Below, in pieces: positions 10,055 through 19,900 of a stretch of DNA of 64,000 bases. The notes below the pieces were generated by a model that saw only the letters and a program-made list of their open reading frames with translations, ran no database searches and was not told where the DNA came from. The first letter of the stretch is position 1, and each line of letters begins with the position of its first letter. This stretch comes from Pseudoalteromonas sp. R3. Its GTDB lineage: Bacteria > Pseudomonadota > Gammaproteobacteria > Enterobacterales > Alteromonadaceae. The position numbers and the translations under genes were made by a program. The stretch covers positions 1,240,001-1,304,000 of the forward strand of contig NZ_CP034835.1 in assembly GCF_004014715.1 (NCBI RefSeq). Reading direction: 5' to 3'.

Positions 10055-11581
10055 ATGTGTGGTATCGTTGGGATAGTCGGAACATCTCCTGTTAATCAGG
10101 CGATTTATGACGGCTTAACTGTTTTGCAACACCGTGGCCAAGATGCAGCCGGCATCATTACCATTGACAACAATACGTTCAGCTTACGCAAGGCCAACGG
10201 CCTGGTCAAAGACGTGTTTCACACCCGTCACATGAAGCGTCTGCAGGGTAACATTGGCATCGGTCATGTGCGTTATCCGACAGCAGGTTCTTCCAGCTCA
10301 GCGGAAGCACAGCCTTTTTATGTGAATTCACCGTTTGGTATCGCCATGGCGCACAACGGTAATTTAACTAATGCGGAAGAGCTGAAAGAGCGCCTGTTCA
10401 CTAAAGCACGCCGTCACGTCAATACGACGTCTGACTCAGAAGTGCTGCTGAATATCCTGGCGTATGAGCTGGGACGTAGCGACAAAATGAAACTAGAACC
10501 TGCTGATATGTTTAACGCCATCAGCGAAGTGAACCAGCAAGTGTCGGGTGGATACGCCACCATCGCTATGATCATTGGCCATGGTATTCTGGCGTTCCGT
10601 GACCCGCACGGTATTCGTCCTTTAGTATTCGGCAAGCGTGAAACTGAACGTGGCGTTGAATATATGTTTGCGTCTGAAAGCGTGGCATTGTCTATCGACG
10701 GTTTTGAGTTCGTTCGAGATGTAGCACCAGGCGAAGCTATCTATGTGACTGAAGACGGTCAGTTCCACTCGCAGATCTGCGCCGACAAAACCATGCATGC
10801 GCCATGTATTTTTGAGTTTGTCTACTTTGCTCGCCCGGATTCGAACATCGATAATATGTCGGTCTATGCAACGCGTGTCAACATGGGTACTAAGCTGGGT
10901 GAGAAGATCAAACGCGAATGGGCCGACAAAGACATTGACGTAGTTATCCCAATTCCGGAGACATCTTGTGATATCGCGCTCGAAATCGCATCGGTGCTTG
11001 AGCTCCCTTATCGCCAGGGTTTTGTTAAGAACCGCTATATCGGCCGTACCTTCATCATGCCTGGCCAGGAACAGCGTAAAAAGTCGGTGCGTCGTAAACT
11101 AAATGCCATCGATCGTGAGTTCGCTGGCAAAAACGTACTACTGGTTGACGATTCAATCGTCCGCGGCACAACATCGGCGCAAATCGTTGAAATGGCACGT
11201 GATGCGGGTGCAAAGAATGTCTACTTCGCTTCGGCTGCACCGGAAGTTCGCTTCCCGAATGTGTACGGTATTGATATGCCGTCGGCTGCAGAGCTTATCG
11301 CCCATGGTCGCGATGTCGATGATATCAATGCCAGCATCGGCTCAGACGGCCTGATCTATCAGTCAATCTCTGATCTGAAAGACGCCGTGGCACTGGAGAA
11401 CCCAGAGATCACACGTTTTGAAACGTCTGTGTTCGACGGCCAGTATATTACCGGCGATGTAAACCAGGATTACCTGAATCGTATTGATGCACTGCGTAAT
11501 GACTCGGCAAAATCGACACGCGAAAAAGCCATGTCGGCAAGCCTGGAGCTGCACAATCAGGAAACGGGTGAAGGCGAGTAA
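10055..11581 (+). CDS. purF: Amidophosphoribosyltransferase
   Basis: 508 residues. It catalyses the first committed step of purine synthesis, converting PRPP and glutamine to phosphoribosylamine. The mature N-terminal nucleophile cysteine is in MCGIVGIVG, so no propeptide is needed. The glutaminase domain spans about 1-230 ([16 protein letters not shown]), and the phosphoribosyltransferase domain carries the PRPP motif [14 protein letters not shown] near residue 370. It ends the fimV-truA-accD-folC-dedD-cvpA run and is followed by a clear intrinsic terminator. Confidence 0.98.
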   Translation: MCGIVGIVGTSPVNQAIYDGLTVLQHRGQDAAGIITIDNNTFSLRKANGLVKDVFHTRHMKRLQGNIGIGHVRYPTAGSSSSAEAQPFYVNSPFGIAMAHNGNLTNAEELKERLFTKARRHVNTTSDSEVLLNILAYELGRSDKMKLEPADMFNAISEVNQQVSGGYATIAMIIGHGILAFRDPHGIRPLVFGKRETERGVEYMFASESVALSIDGFEFVRDVAPGEAIYVTEDGQFHSQICADKTMHAPCIFEFVYFARPDSNIDNMSVYATRVNMGTKLGEKIKREWADKDIDVVIPIPETSCDIALEIASVLELPYRQGFVKNRYIGRTFIMPGQEQRKKSVRRKLNAIDREFAGKNVLLVDDSIVRGTTSAQIVEMARDAGAKNVYFASAAPEVRFPNVYGIDMPSAAELIAHGRDVDDINASIGSDGLIYQSISDLKDAVALENPEITRFETSVFDGQYITGDVNQDYLNRIDALRNDSAKSTREKAMSASLELHNQETGEGE

Positions 11582-11600
11582 ACTCGCCTAATTTGACTAA

Positions 11601-11628
11601 AAAAAGGGCCGCGATTGCGGCCCTTTTT
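11601..11628 (+). terminator. Rho-independent terminator after purF
   Basis: A 9-base GC-rich stem (GGGCCGC / GCGGCCC plus flanking A-T pairs) with a GATT loop is followed by a T run. The A run on the other side means it could also stop transcription arriving from the minus-strand gene downstream. Confidence 0.9.
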
Positions 11629-11701
11629 GTTAGATTTCTATAGGATAAAAGCAAAGGAAGCGAGCTGACCTATGCACCTTTACGGGGCATAAGCGCGCTC
11701 C

Positions 11702-12301
11702 CTAGGTAAATGTAGGACTGATTATCCCATTCGTCCACAATATCGCTGTTGCAGCCAAAATAATTACCAATAATACCAAACCACATGTGACCACTGAACT
11801 GGCATAAATAAAACCACGCTCCTCAGGTATGTGCATCAGGATAGGAACGCCGGTGTACAGCAGGTAGACCGAATAGGCTAGGGCAGCCAGCCCCACCGAG
11901 ACCACAAACCATAATTCCGGATAGAAGGCGGCAAAGGCCGACATAAAGACCGGTGTGGCAGTATAGGCTGAGAGCTCCAGTGTTTGTGTATAAGTGGGTT
12001 TAGCGCCGAACGTCACCGCCATCCAGTGAGCCAGATAGGACAGGGCAAACACGCCAATGATCAGCGCAAAGTACATGGCAATGCCTATCAGCATAGCACT
12101 GTTATGGGTGAGAAACACATCGTCGCCAGTGCCGATTTTCCAGCCCAGATACACAGAGGAATAGTAGCCCATTAAACTGGGGATCAGGGCAATCAAGGCA
12201 ATGTGAGATAAACTGTACGTAGCGCTTTCGTGGCGATTGTCTATGGTTTGCCACTCTTCGATTGGGTGGGCATATAAGCCCCACAGATGATTTAAAATCA
12301 T
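11702..12301 (-). CDS. Yip1 domain inner membrane protein
   Basis: 199 residues with about five hydrophobic segments (for example IALIALIPSLMGYYSSVYLG, MLIGIAMYFALIIGVFALSY and a C-terminal VVTCGLVLLVIILAATAILW). The N-terminal MILNHLWGLYAHPIEEW and the overall pattern match the bacterial YIP1 family (YohC-like), inner membrane proteins of unknown function. It is transcribed toward purF and shares the purF terminator region. The family call is by pattern recognition. Confidence 0.8.
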   Translation of the reverse strand: MILNHLWGLYAHPIEEWQTIDNRHESATYSLSHIALIALIPSLMGYYSSVYLGWKIGTGDDVFLTHNSAMLIGIAMYFALIIGVFALSYLAHWMAVTFGAKPTYTQTLELSAYTATPVFMSAFAAFYPELWFVVSVGLAALAYSVYLLYTGVPILMHIPEERGFIYASSVVTCGLVLLVIILAATAILWTNGIISPTFT

Positions 12302-12643
12302 AACGAGCCCCTCAAAAAAGATTGTTGTCTGACGCGTTCAGATTACCCGGCGATCACGGGTGCAGTCCTTGTCTTATATAACAGCTCAGTAACATCAGAG
12401 TACGATGCAGCTTAGCTGCGTGATCACCATAAAAACGGGGCCACTGGCGACGCCTGTAAGTATGAAATTTATACAACATCATTTAAGTTATGAAAGATTG
12501 GTTAATTTTTGTCAAGAAACAATTCTGAAATCCCAGCGTCTTTGATCTAGCACAAACTTGTGGTAAACGGCGGGCGTTCATAGTGCCACTTGGCACGCTT
12601 GTGGTAGAATAAGGATAATTTTTTGCGAATGATTATCTGAGAC
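12302..12643. other. Intergenic region between divergent Yip1-family and miaE genes
   Basis: No supported ORF or RNA. It must hold the promoters of both divergent genes. A plausible -10-like TAGAAT lies near 12605-12610, about 35 bases before miaE, with TTGTGG just upstream, but the spacing is too short to be convincing. Confidence 0.4.
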
Positions 12644-13435
12644 ATGTTAGAGAAGTATGCCGATCTGTTGGCACCTATTTATCAGTTTCTGGGTTGTGAA
12701 ACCCCCGACAGCTGGATCGACGAAGCGAAAAAGCCGGAGCATCTGCAAGCCTTGTTGGTCGACCATATGCACTGTGAGCTCAAAGCGGCCCAGAGCGCGG
12801 CATTTTTAATCCGTAAATATGCGGTAGACAATGCCTCAGCGAAAACTCTGCTTGGCTGGATCAAGCCCTATGAAGACTTTGTCTATCGTAAAATTGGCGA
12901 TGGTCAGTTTAGTGCCAGCAAGAATGAACTCATCGGTAGCCTAACCGCTAAGCCCGAATACGCCTATAACCAGGATATACTGGATAAAATGGTGCGATTG
13001 ATCAAAGAAGAGTTACACCACTTTGAGCAGGTGCTGGATATCATTAACGAGAAGGGGTTACGGGTTCAGAGCCTCAATGCCTCGCGTTATGCCTCTGGGA
13101 TGATCAAGCATGTGCGCACGTTTGAGCCAGCCGCGTTGATTGATAAGTTGATCATAGGGGCCTTTATCGAGGCCCGCTCCTGTGAGCGCTTTGCTAAACT
13201 GGCCCCTTATTTGGAGCCAGACATTGGGCGCTTTTATGTCTCGTTGTTGCGCTCAGAAGCGCGTCATTATCAGGACTATCTGGAGCTGGCCCAGCAGGTG
13301 GCCGATGCGACTGATCCTCAGCGATTTGATATCGCAGCACGTGTCGCCGAGTTTAAAGCCATTGAAAATGATCTGATCTTAACGCCAGACAGCGACTTTA
13401 AATTCCATAGCGGTGCGCCGCTACAGGCTGCATGA
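12644..13435 (+). CDS. miaE: tRNA-(ms[2]io[6]A)-hydroxylase MiaE
   Basis: 263 residues. MiaE is a non-haem di-iron monooxygenase that hydroxylates the isopentenyl group of ms2i6A37 in tRNAs reading UNN codons. The ferritin-like four-helix fold is suggested by the iron-ligand motifs HCELKAAQSA (near residue 44), KEELHHFEQ (near 120), EARSCERF (near 176) and SEARHYQDY (near 205). It converges on lpxH with only 10 bases between stop codons and no obvious terminator. Confidence 0.93.
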   Translation: MLEKYADLLAPIYQFLGCETPDSWIDEAKKPEHLQALLVDHMHCELKAAQSAAFLIRKYAVDNASAKTLLGWIKPYEDFVYRKIGDGQFSASKNELIGSLTAKPEYAYNQDILDKMVRLIKEELHHFEQVLDIINEKGLRVQSLNASRYASGMIKHVRTFEPAALIDKLIIGAFIEARSCERFAKLAPYLEPDIGRFYVSLLRSEARHYQDYLELAQQVADATDPQRFDIAARVAEFKAIENDLILTPDSDFKFHSGAPLQAA

Positions 13436-13445
13436 ACGGACAAGT

Positions 13446-14168
13446 TTAGTCTGAAAAAGGATGCTGAGTGAGGGTCTGGCCTTGCTCAGTGGCCACCAGA
13501 TAAGAGCTCTGACTATACCAGTCGCCCAACACGGTGCGTGTTCTGTCGTTGTAGTGGTGGACATTTGGCCTATGTGTATGGCCATGGATCATATTGTTGA
13601 CCTGATAGCGGTCAAACATGGCCAGCACCGCTTCTTCGGTTACATCTAAAATCTCTGGCGCTTTGCCCATCTGGCTTTGTTTGCTCTTTTCTCTGGCATT
13701 GCGTGCCACCCGACGCCGATACCATAAGGGCATAGACAACATCAGCCTTGGCCACCACCAGCCGCGGCTTTTCTTACGAAACTTCTGATAGACCTCGTCC
13801 TGGGTACACATTTCATCGCCGTGTAAAATAACGGTGGGCGTGCCATACAAATCGATCACCGCTTGTTCTGGCAACAAAGTCATACCGCACAGGTCGGTGT
13901 AGCGCTGACCAACCAGGAAATCTCGATTGCCATGAATAAAGAACAGTTTAATACCACGCTCGGAGATCGCACGTAGTTTAGTGGCTATCTCAAGTGCCAG
14001 TGGATTACCTTCGTCGTCCCCAATCCAGACCTCGAAAAAGTCGCCTAAGATATACAAGGCATCCACTTCATCTTGCATATGCTGTTCAAGAAAACGATAA
14101 AAAGCGGCGGTGATATCAGGGCGATGTTCGGTTAAATGCAGATCAGAAATAAAGTAGCTTTTGCGCAT
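13446..14168 (-). CDS. lpxH: UDP-2,3-diacylglucosamine diphosphatase LpxH
   Basis: 240 residues. It hydrolyses UDP-2,3-diacylglucosamine to lipid X in lipid A synthesis at the inner membrane surface. Calcineurin-like metal motifs are all visible: SDLHLTEHRPD at the N-terminus, LGDFFEVWIGDD, HGNRDFLVG, HGDEMCTQD and the C-terminal HGHTHRPNVH. It lies downstream of ppiB on the same strand, an order common in gammaproteobacteria. Confidence 0.97.
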   Translation of the reverse strand: MRKSYFISDLHLTEHRPDITAAFYRFLEQHMQDEVDALYILGDFFEVWIGDDEGNPLALEIATKLRAISERGIKLFFIHGNRDFLVGQRYTDLCGMTLLPEQAVIDLYGTPTVILHGDEMCTQDEVYQKFRKKSRGWWWPRLMLSMPLWYRRRVARNAREKSKQSQMGKAPEILDVTEEAVLAMFDRYQVNNMIHGHTHRPNVHHYNDRTRTVLGDWYSQSSYLVATEQGQTLTQHPFSD

Positions 14169-14260
14169 GGAGACAACTTCAGATTAGAGCGAGGAACAGA
14201 GGTATGTACAGCTCATACAAGCGTTAAGTGTACACACCTCACAATCAATAAAGCGGTCGC

Positions 14261-14755
14261 TTATTCGGCAACAAACGCTTTTTCGATCACAACGTCTTCC
14301 AGCGGAACGTCCTGATGGAAACCAGCAGATCCCGTAGCAACACCTTTGATCTTGTTAACGATGTCCATGCCTTCGGCCACTTCACCGAATACACAGTAAC
14401 CCCAGCCTTGCGCGGTTTCACTGCTGAAGTTCAAAAAGTCGTTATCGTTCACATTGATAAAGAATTGTGCCGTGGCAGAGTGAGGATCTGGCGTGCGTGC
14501 CATCGCCAGCGTGCCTGTTTTATTGGCAACGCCATTGTTGGCTTCGTTTTTAACCGGCGCACCCACTTCTTTTTGGTCCATGCCCGGCTCAAAGCCACCG
14601 CCCTGAACCATAAAGCCGTCGATAACACGGTGGAAGATAGTGCCGTTATAAAAACCAGATTCAACGTACTTTAAAAAGTTTTCAACCGTTGCCGGTGCTT
14701 TGTCAGCAAACAGGTTAATTTTGATGTCGCCAAAGTTTGTTTGTAAAACAACCAT
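14261..14755 (-). CDS. ppiB: Peptidyl-prolyl cis-trans isomerase B (cyclophilin)
   Basis: 164 residues from the ATG at 14755 ([15 protein letters not shown]), chosen because AAGGA lies six bases upstream; an in-frame ATG at 14782 has no comparable ribosome site and would add nine residues not typical of the family. Cyclophilin motifs are [13 protein letters not shown] and [18 protein letters not shown]. No signal peptide, so the cytoplasmic form. It is divergent from cysS, as often seen. Confidence 0.95.
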   Translation of the reverse strand: MVVLQTNFGDIKINLFADKAPATVENFLKYVESGFYNGTIFHRVIDGFMVQGGGFEPGMDQKEVGAPVKNEANNGVANKTGTLAMARTPDPHSATAQFFINVNDNDFLNFSSETAQGWGYCVFGEVAEGMDIVNKIKGVATGSAGFHQDVPLEDVVIEKAFVAE

Positions 14756-14961
14756 AACAGGTCCTTGATTTACATATTTCATATTAGGAGCCTATTTTAT
14801 AGCACAAATTCATAACTACAAAGTCCCTCAGGGGGTGAGCGGCTAAATTGTCAACTAACTGTTACTTTTTCATTCTATTTGGACGGGATTTTCTATAGAG
14901 CCAAAGCGGTGCAAGTGATATGATTGCTGAGAATTTGGATAAATTTTAGGAATAAAGCTAC

Positions 14962-16341
14962 ATGTTGCAGATCTACAACACACTAACACGTCAAAAGACT
15001 GAGTTTAAACCGCTTGTGGAAGGCAAAGTAGACATGTACGTGTGTGGTATCACTATTTATGACTTCTGCCATGTAGGCCACGCCCGTACTTATGTCTCTT
15101 TCGACGTGATGAACCGTTACCTGCGCCACTTAGGCTATCAGGTTACTTATGTACGTAATATTACGGACGTGGACGACAAAATTATCAAGCGTGCTGCTGA
15201 GAACAACGAAGAGATCGATGCGCTGACAGTACGTATGACCAAGGCCATGCACGAGGACTTCGAGGCACTGAACATTCTGCCTGCTGACATAGAGCCGACT
15301 GTAACCGGTCATATGGACGAAATCATTGCGATGATTGAACGTCTGATCGAAAAAGGCCATGCCTATGTGGCAAAAAATGGCGATGTATTATTTGATGTGT
15401 CGACCTTTGAAGCATATGGTCAACTGTCTCAGCAGGACCTGGATATGCTTCAGGCGGGCGCGCGCGTTGAAGTGGCTGAAGGCAAAGATGATCCGCTCGA
15501 CTTTGTGCTGTGGAAAAAAGCCAAAGCCGGCGAGCCCTGCTGGACATCACCTTGGGGTGAAGGCCGTCCGGGCTGGCACATTGAATGTAGCGCGATGAGC
15601 TCTAAGCATTTGGGCGAGTTCTTTGATATTCACGGTGGCGGATCGGATTTGCAGTTCCCGCACCATGAAAATGAAATTGCCCAGTCATGCTGTGCCAACA
15701 ATGGTCGCTACGTCAACACCTGGATCCACACCGGTATGGTGCAGGTCAATAAAGAGAAGATGTCTAAATCACTGGGCAATTTCTTTACTGTGCGTGAAGT
15801 GCTTAAAGCGTATGACCGTGAAACCGTGCGTTATTTCCTGATCAACGGTCACTACCGTAGTCAGCTAAACTACTCACAGGAGAACCTAGAGCAGGCACGT
15901 TCGTCATTAGAGCGTATTTACACGGCTCTGCGTGGTGTTGAACTGGTTGAGACAGAACTGGCGGACAATCCGTTCGTTACACGTTTTGAAGCGGCTATGA
16001 ACGATGACTTCAATACCCCGGAAGCACTGCCAGTAATTTTTGAACTGGCCAAAGAAGTGAACCTGCTGAAAGACTCAGATGCTAAAGCGGCGGGCGAACA
16101 TGCCTTTATCCTGGTGAAGCTGGCAGAAGTGCTGGGTATTGCTCAGCAAGATCCGGAAGCCTTTTTACACGGTGACCAGGATGAAGACGAAGTGGCAAAA
16201 ATCGAAGCCCTGATCGAGCAGCGTAAAACTGCCCGTGAGAATAAAGACTGGGCCGCAGCCGACGCTGCCCGCGACGCCTTAACAGCCATGGGCGTGGTGC
16301 TGGAAGACAGCGCCGGTAAAACCACCTGGCGTAAAGCTTAA
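14962..16341 (+). CDS. cysS: Cysteinyl-tRNA synthetase
   Basis: 459 residues, class I synthetase. The HIGH-type signature is HVGHARTYV near residue 35 and the KMSKS loop is KMSKSLGN near 266. Zinc ligands include [10 protein letters not shown] and the HHENEIAQS region. The C-terminal helical anticodon-binding part is complete. It is divergent from ppiB and followed by an intrinsic terminator that marks the end of the conserved core block. Confidence 0.98.
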   Translation: MLQIYNTLTRQKTEFKPLVEGKVDMYVCGITIYDFCHVGHARTYVSFDVMNRYLRHLGYQVTYVRNITDVDDKIIKRAAENNEEIDALTVRMTKAMHEDFEALNILPADIEPTVTGHMDEIIAMIERLIEKGHAYVAKNGDVLFDVSTFEAYGQLSQQDLDMLQAGARVEVAEGKDDPLDFVLWKKAKAGEPCWTSPWGEGRPGWHIECSAMSSKHLGEFFDIHGGGSDLQFPHHENEIAQSCCANNGRYVNTWIHTGMVQVNKEKMSKSLGNFFTVREVLKAYDRETVRYFLINGHYRSQLNYSQENLEQARSSLERIYTALRGVELVETELADNPFVTRFEAAMNDDFNTPEALPVIFELAKEVNLLKDSDAKAAGEHAFILVKLAEVLGIAQQDPEAFLHGDQDEDEVAKIEALIEQRKTARENKDWAAADAARDALTAMGVVLEDSAGKTTWRKA

Positions 16342-16368
16342 CCTCTATTCGCGCTTAACTGCGCAGTC

Positions 16369-16402
16369 AAAAAAGGCATATGCATTTTGCATATGCCTTT
16401 TT
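16369..16402 (+). terminator. Rho-independent terminator after cysS
   Basis: A perfect stem AAAAGGCATATGC / GCATATGCCTTTT with a short ATTTT-containing loop and flanking A and T tracts, so it may act on either strand. It lies 28 bases after the cysS stop. Confidence 0.9.
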
Positions 16403-16508
16403 GTTTTGGTGTTACCCGTTGTTTCGCACTTGCATTTTGGTCATCGATTATGACCGAGGCGTGTTGTGCTGCCGGGGAACTTTATTTCCATATAAATAAG
16501 GAATAAAT

Positions 16509-16973
16509 GTGAAAAATCTAGTTCTGCTCTCCTTATTGCTAATTACAGGTTCTACACTGGCGAGCACCACGTGGATACCTATTAGTAATGGCAATACCTT
16601 TGTTATATTCCCGTACATACCCAAAGATAAGTTTTCAGCTCCAAAGAACATGAAAATTTCAGATTCTAGTAGCGGTAAAACTATTTCATGGGATGACATA
16701 AAACATGCCAGTAAATATAAAGTCCAGGTACTTAATGAACAAGGTATTTGGATAGATGTTGCTATCACGGATAAGACATCTTTTGAATTACATAGTGGCT
16801 ATACAGGAAAGGATGCTGAATATTTTCAGGTGCGTGTTGTGGCCTGTAACTATTATACATGTGATAACACCGGCACTTATTCCTTAGGTTATTCTTTTAG
16901 GAAAAAAGTAGTTTTTATTCACACTGACTTACTAGGTAGTCCCGTTGCCGAATCTTATATGGAGGAGCAATAA
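16509..16973 (+). CDS. Small exported FN3-like protein ending in an RHS-type motif
   Basis: 154 residues from a GTG start. It has a signal peptide (VKNLVLLSLLLITGSTLAS), a beta-rich middle resembling a fibronectin type III domain (about 35-130: SAPKNMKISDSSSGKTISW, YKVQVLNEQG, YFQVRVVACNYYTCDNTGTYS) and a C-terminal end KKVVFIHTDLLGSPVAES. That last motif is normally found inside the core of RHS proteins. The gene ends two bases before the next start codon, so it is co-translated with the RHS gene. I do not recognise a named family; an accessory or loading role for the RHS protein is inference. Confidence 0.75.
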   Translation: MKNLVLLSLLLITGSTLASTTWIPISNGNTFVIFPYIPKDKFSAPKNMKISDSSSGKTISWDDIKHASKYKVQVLNEQGIWIDVAITDKTSFELHSGYTGKDAEYFQVRVVACNYYTCDNTGTYSLGYSFRKKVVFIHTDLLGSPVAESYMEEQ

Positions 16974-16975
16974 AC

Positions 16976-19900
16976 ATGAAAAAAACATTTAACAAGCATT
17001 GTTCTTCGTTACTTCTATCCGTCAGCCTCTCGATCACTTCTGTCTATGCCGATGAGTATATTCTGGAGCAGGATACTAAGTCGCGTGCACTCAGTGTCAA
17101 TGCTGCCAGCTCCGAAGGTGATGCTTATGATCCTATATCAGGCACTATAAGTTTTGCGGTTACAGACATCTCAATACCTGGAAATTCTTCTCTTCCGGTT
17201 GAGCTCAAACGTGTACACAGTCCTTTTTCTTTCATGAATGCGCTTGGAGATGTTAGAAACACGGGAATGGGTACATGGCTATTGGATGTGCCTTATATCC
17301 GTGCTACGTATGTTGACTCAAGTGACCTTACTCACAGCTTTCGTATTCAAGGAAATGGGCGTGGCTGGGAAAATGGATATGAATGTAGCGATAGCTCCAG
17401 GTGGTACACTTATGCTTATGCCAGCGCTAGCCACCAAGAGTTAGGTGGTTACTGGAGTGGTGTGAAGCTACATATTCCGGGGCAAGTAACGGAAGATATC
17501 CGAGAAGGCAGTGGTGACTTTAGCGGAATGAAGATCACCAAGAGTCTTTACAAAGTGACTGACTGTTATCAGCGAGAGGATGGTCAGGGGCAAGGCTTCG
17601 AAGTGACTGCGCCGGATGGAACTAAATATTACTTCGACCATAAAGTGGTCAGACCAAACGGTCTGCCCTTTCCGATTGGTAATATGGGTCGTAGAGCGAT
17701 GATGATGGCTACTAAGGTGGTCGATAAGTTTGGAAACTCTGTATCATATCGCTACAACGGAAATAAACTGGTTAATATAAAAGGCTCCGATGGACGGAGG
17801 ATTGATCTTATTTACTCAAAAAATATGCTCACTAGCGCTAAGGCAAATTTAGAGTATTGGAATTATATTTATTCAGATGACAATAAATTGGAAAAGGTTG
17901 TTTTGCCAAATAAAACTGAGTGGAAATATCCTGCTGAGTTTTATGACGCACAATACCGTGCGACAACTAAATTCAAAAGCCGTATTGGTGAAAGTCCAGG
18001 TAAATGTGAAATTAGCGACCTAGATGATAGGAGAGCAAAGTATTTTACAGTCACCACTCCAAGTGGGTTAAATATAAAATACGGAATAAAAACAATATAT
18101 CACGGGCGTGAGGATGTAAGGGTTTTTATCGAACAGAAATACTCAGCAGGAAGGTTGGAGACCTATTTTAATCCCGCCAATTGCTCTGCTAGAAGAAACT
18201 TGGTTTATAAGCAAATATCAGGTGATAAAATTAACGCAATGACATGGAGGTACAGTTACTCTGAAAATGCTGGTTTATATCATGATGATGGGCGGAATGT
18301 AATAAAAGAGGTGAACCGCCGTATAACCAGACCACTGGAAGTTGCTTTTCCATACGGGATACCTTCATCAGTTACGAAAAGTCGGGATGTTAAAACCACG
18401 ACTATTTCAGGGCAAAATGAAAAAGTCATATATTACATAGATCGTAATTCAAATTCTTATTCCGAAAACAAAATAAAGGCCATATATTCTATTGATGAGT
18501 CTAGTAGTAAGCTCAAGAAGAAAGAGCTTAGTTACTTTGCTAAAGGCCGGAAAATACTAAATACCTGTGACAGGATGTCTGGTTTCAGAGATGGAGACTC
18601 AATTCGTTGCTCTCTAGCCAACAACTTAAATGTTGAAGATTTTAGGGTTAATTTATCTAAAGTTGTGGAAGTGCTGTCAAGTGACGATTCTCAACAAAAT
18701 ACCGAGTATACAACTGAGTACAAAGGGTATGATAAATATGGTCATTTCACAAAGAAAGTTGAGAGCAATAGCTTTAGTGGAAAAAAGGAGTATCGTGAGT
18801 ACAGTTACCAGCATGACCTTGACTTATGGGAGTTAGGCAAGTTCAGAACAGAGAAAGTCTCGAATTCAGACTACGGATATAAGACTGTACGAGAGATTAA
18901 ATACCATGGCAGTGGAACCAAGCAGCCCTATGAAGAGCTAGCCTACGGACGATGGACAAAGCGTTATAGCCAATATCACGATGATGGCAACATCAAACGC
19001 ATTGAGTATAACAGTAATGGGACAGGCCCTCAGTTTGTAGAGTTCAGTTCTTATTTTCGCGGTGTACCCAGGGTGGTTACGAAGCCGAATCGTTATGGTA
19101 CAGGTACAGTAAGCAGGAAACAATACTCTAACAGTAGTGGAAAGATTTACTGGGAAAAGGATTTTAATGGAGTTGAAACATATTATGCTTATGACCCGAT
19201 CGGGAGAATTACAGCAATTTACTTATATAACGATTCTGTTCTCGGTAGCTGGTATGGATATCAAATATCATGGGACGACAATGAGAACAAGCGTACAGTC
19301 ACTCGTTGTGAACTAGAGCCTGGCCGGAAAATTTGGTGTGACGGACCTGCCAAGTCTCGTGAAGTACACTATTTTGACGCTCTGAATCGTTTAAAGCAGG
19401 TGACCTTTACAGATCTTTCAGAGCACGCAGTCTCTGGACATTCGGTTGTACATCAGAAGTTTAACTATAACCATAGAAATCAAATTGTATTTCGATCATA
19501 TAAGTCGGCATCTTCAACAGAAACCAAAGGTGTTCGTTACAAATATGATACACTCGGGCGTTTGAAGTCTGTGTCAAAAAGCAATTTAGGTACTACTAAA
19601 TTTAGCTATTTGGCGAATAGTAAGGTGAAAAAAGCAGACGCCGAAGGCAATGTCACAGTTATAAGTTATGATGCCAAAGGTACACCAAAGCAGGACAAGC
19701 CAACAGAAATAGATTCACCTGAAGGGGTTATTACTGAATTTACTTATAATATATTCGATAAACTCACTCACATCACGCAAAAAGGTGCTGGAAAGTCACT
19801 AACAGAAACTCGTTTATATGATGCATACCAGGGTTTGTGCCTGATTAAACGTACGGATGTAGGTAACACTTTGGTCAGTACAGATGCACAGGGTGCGCTC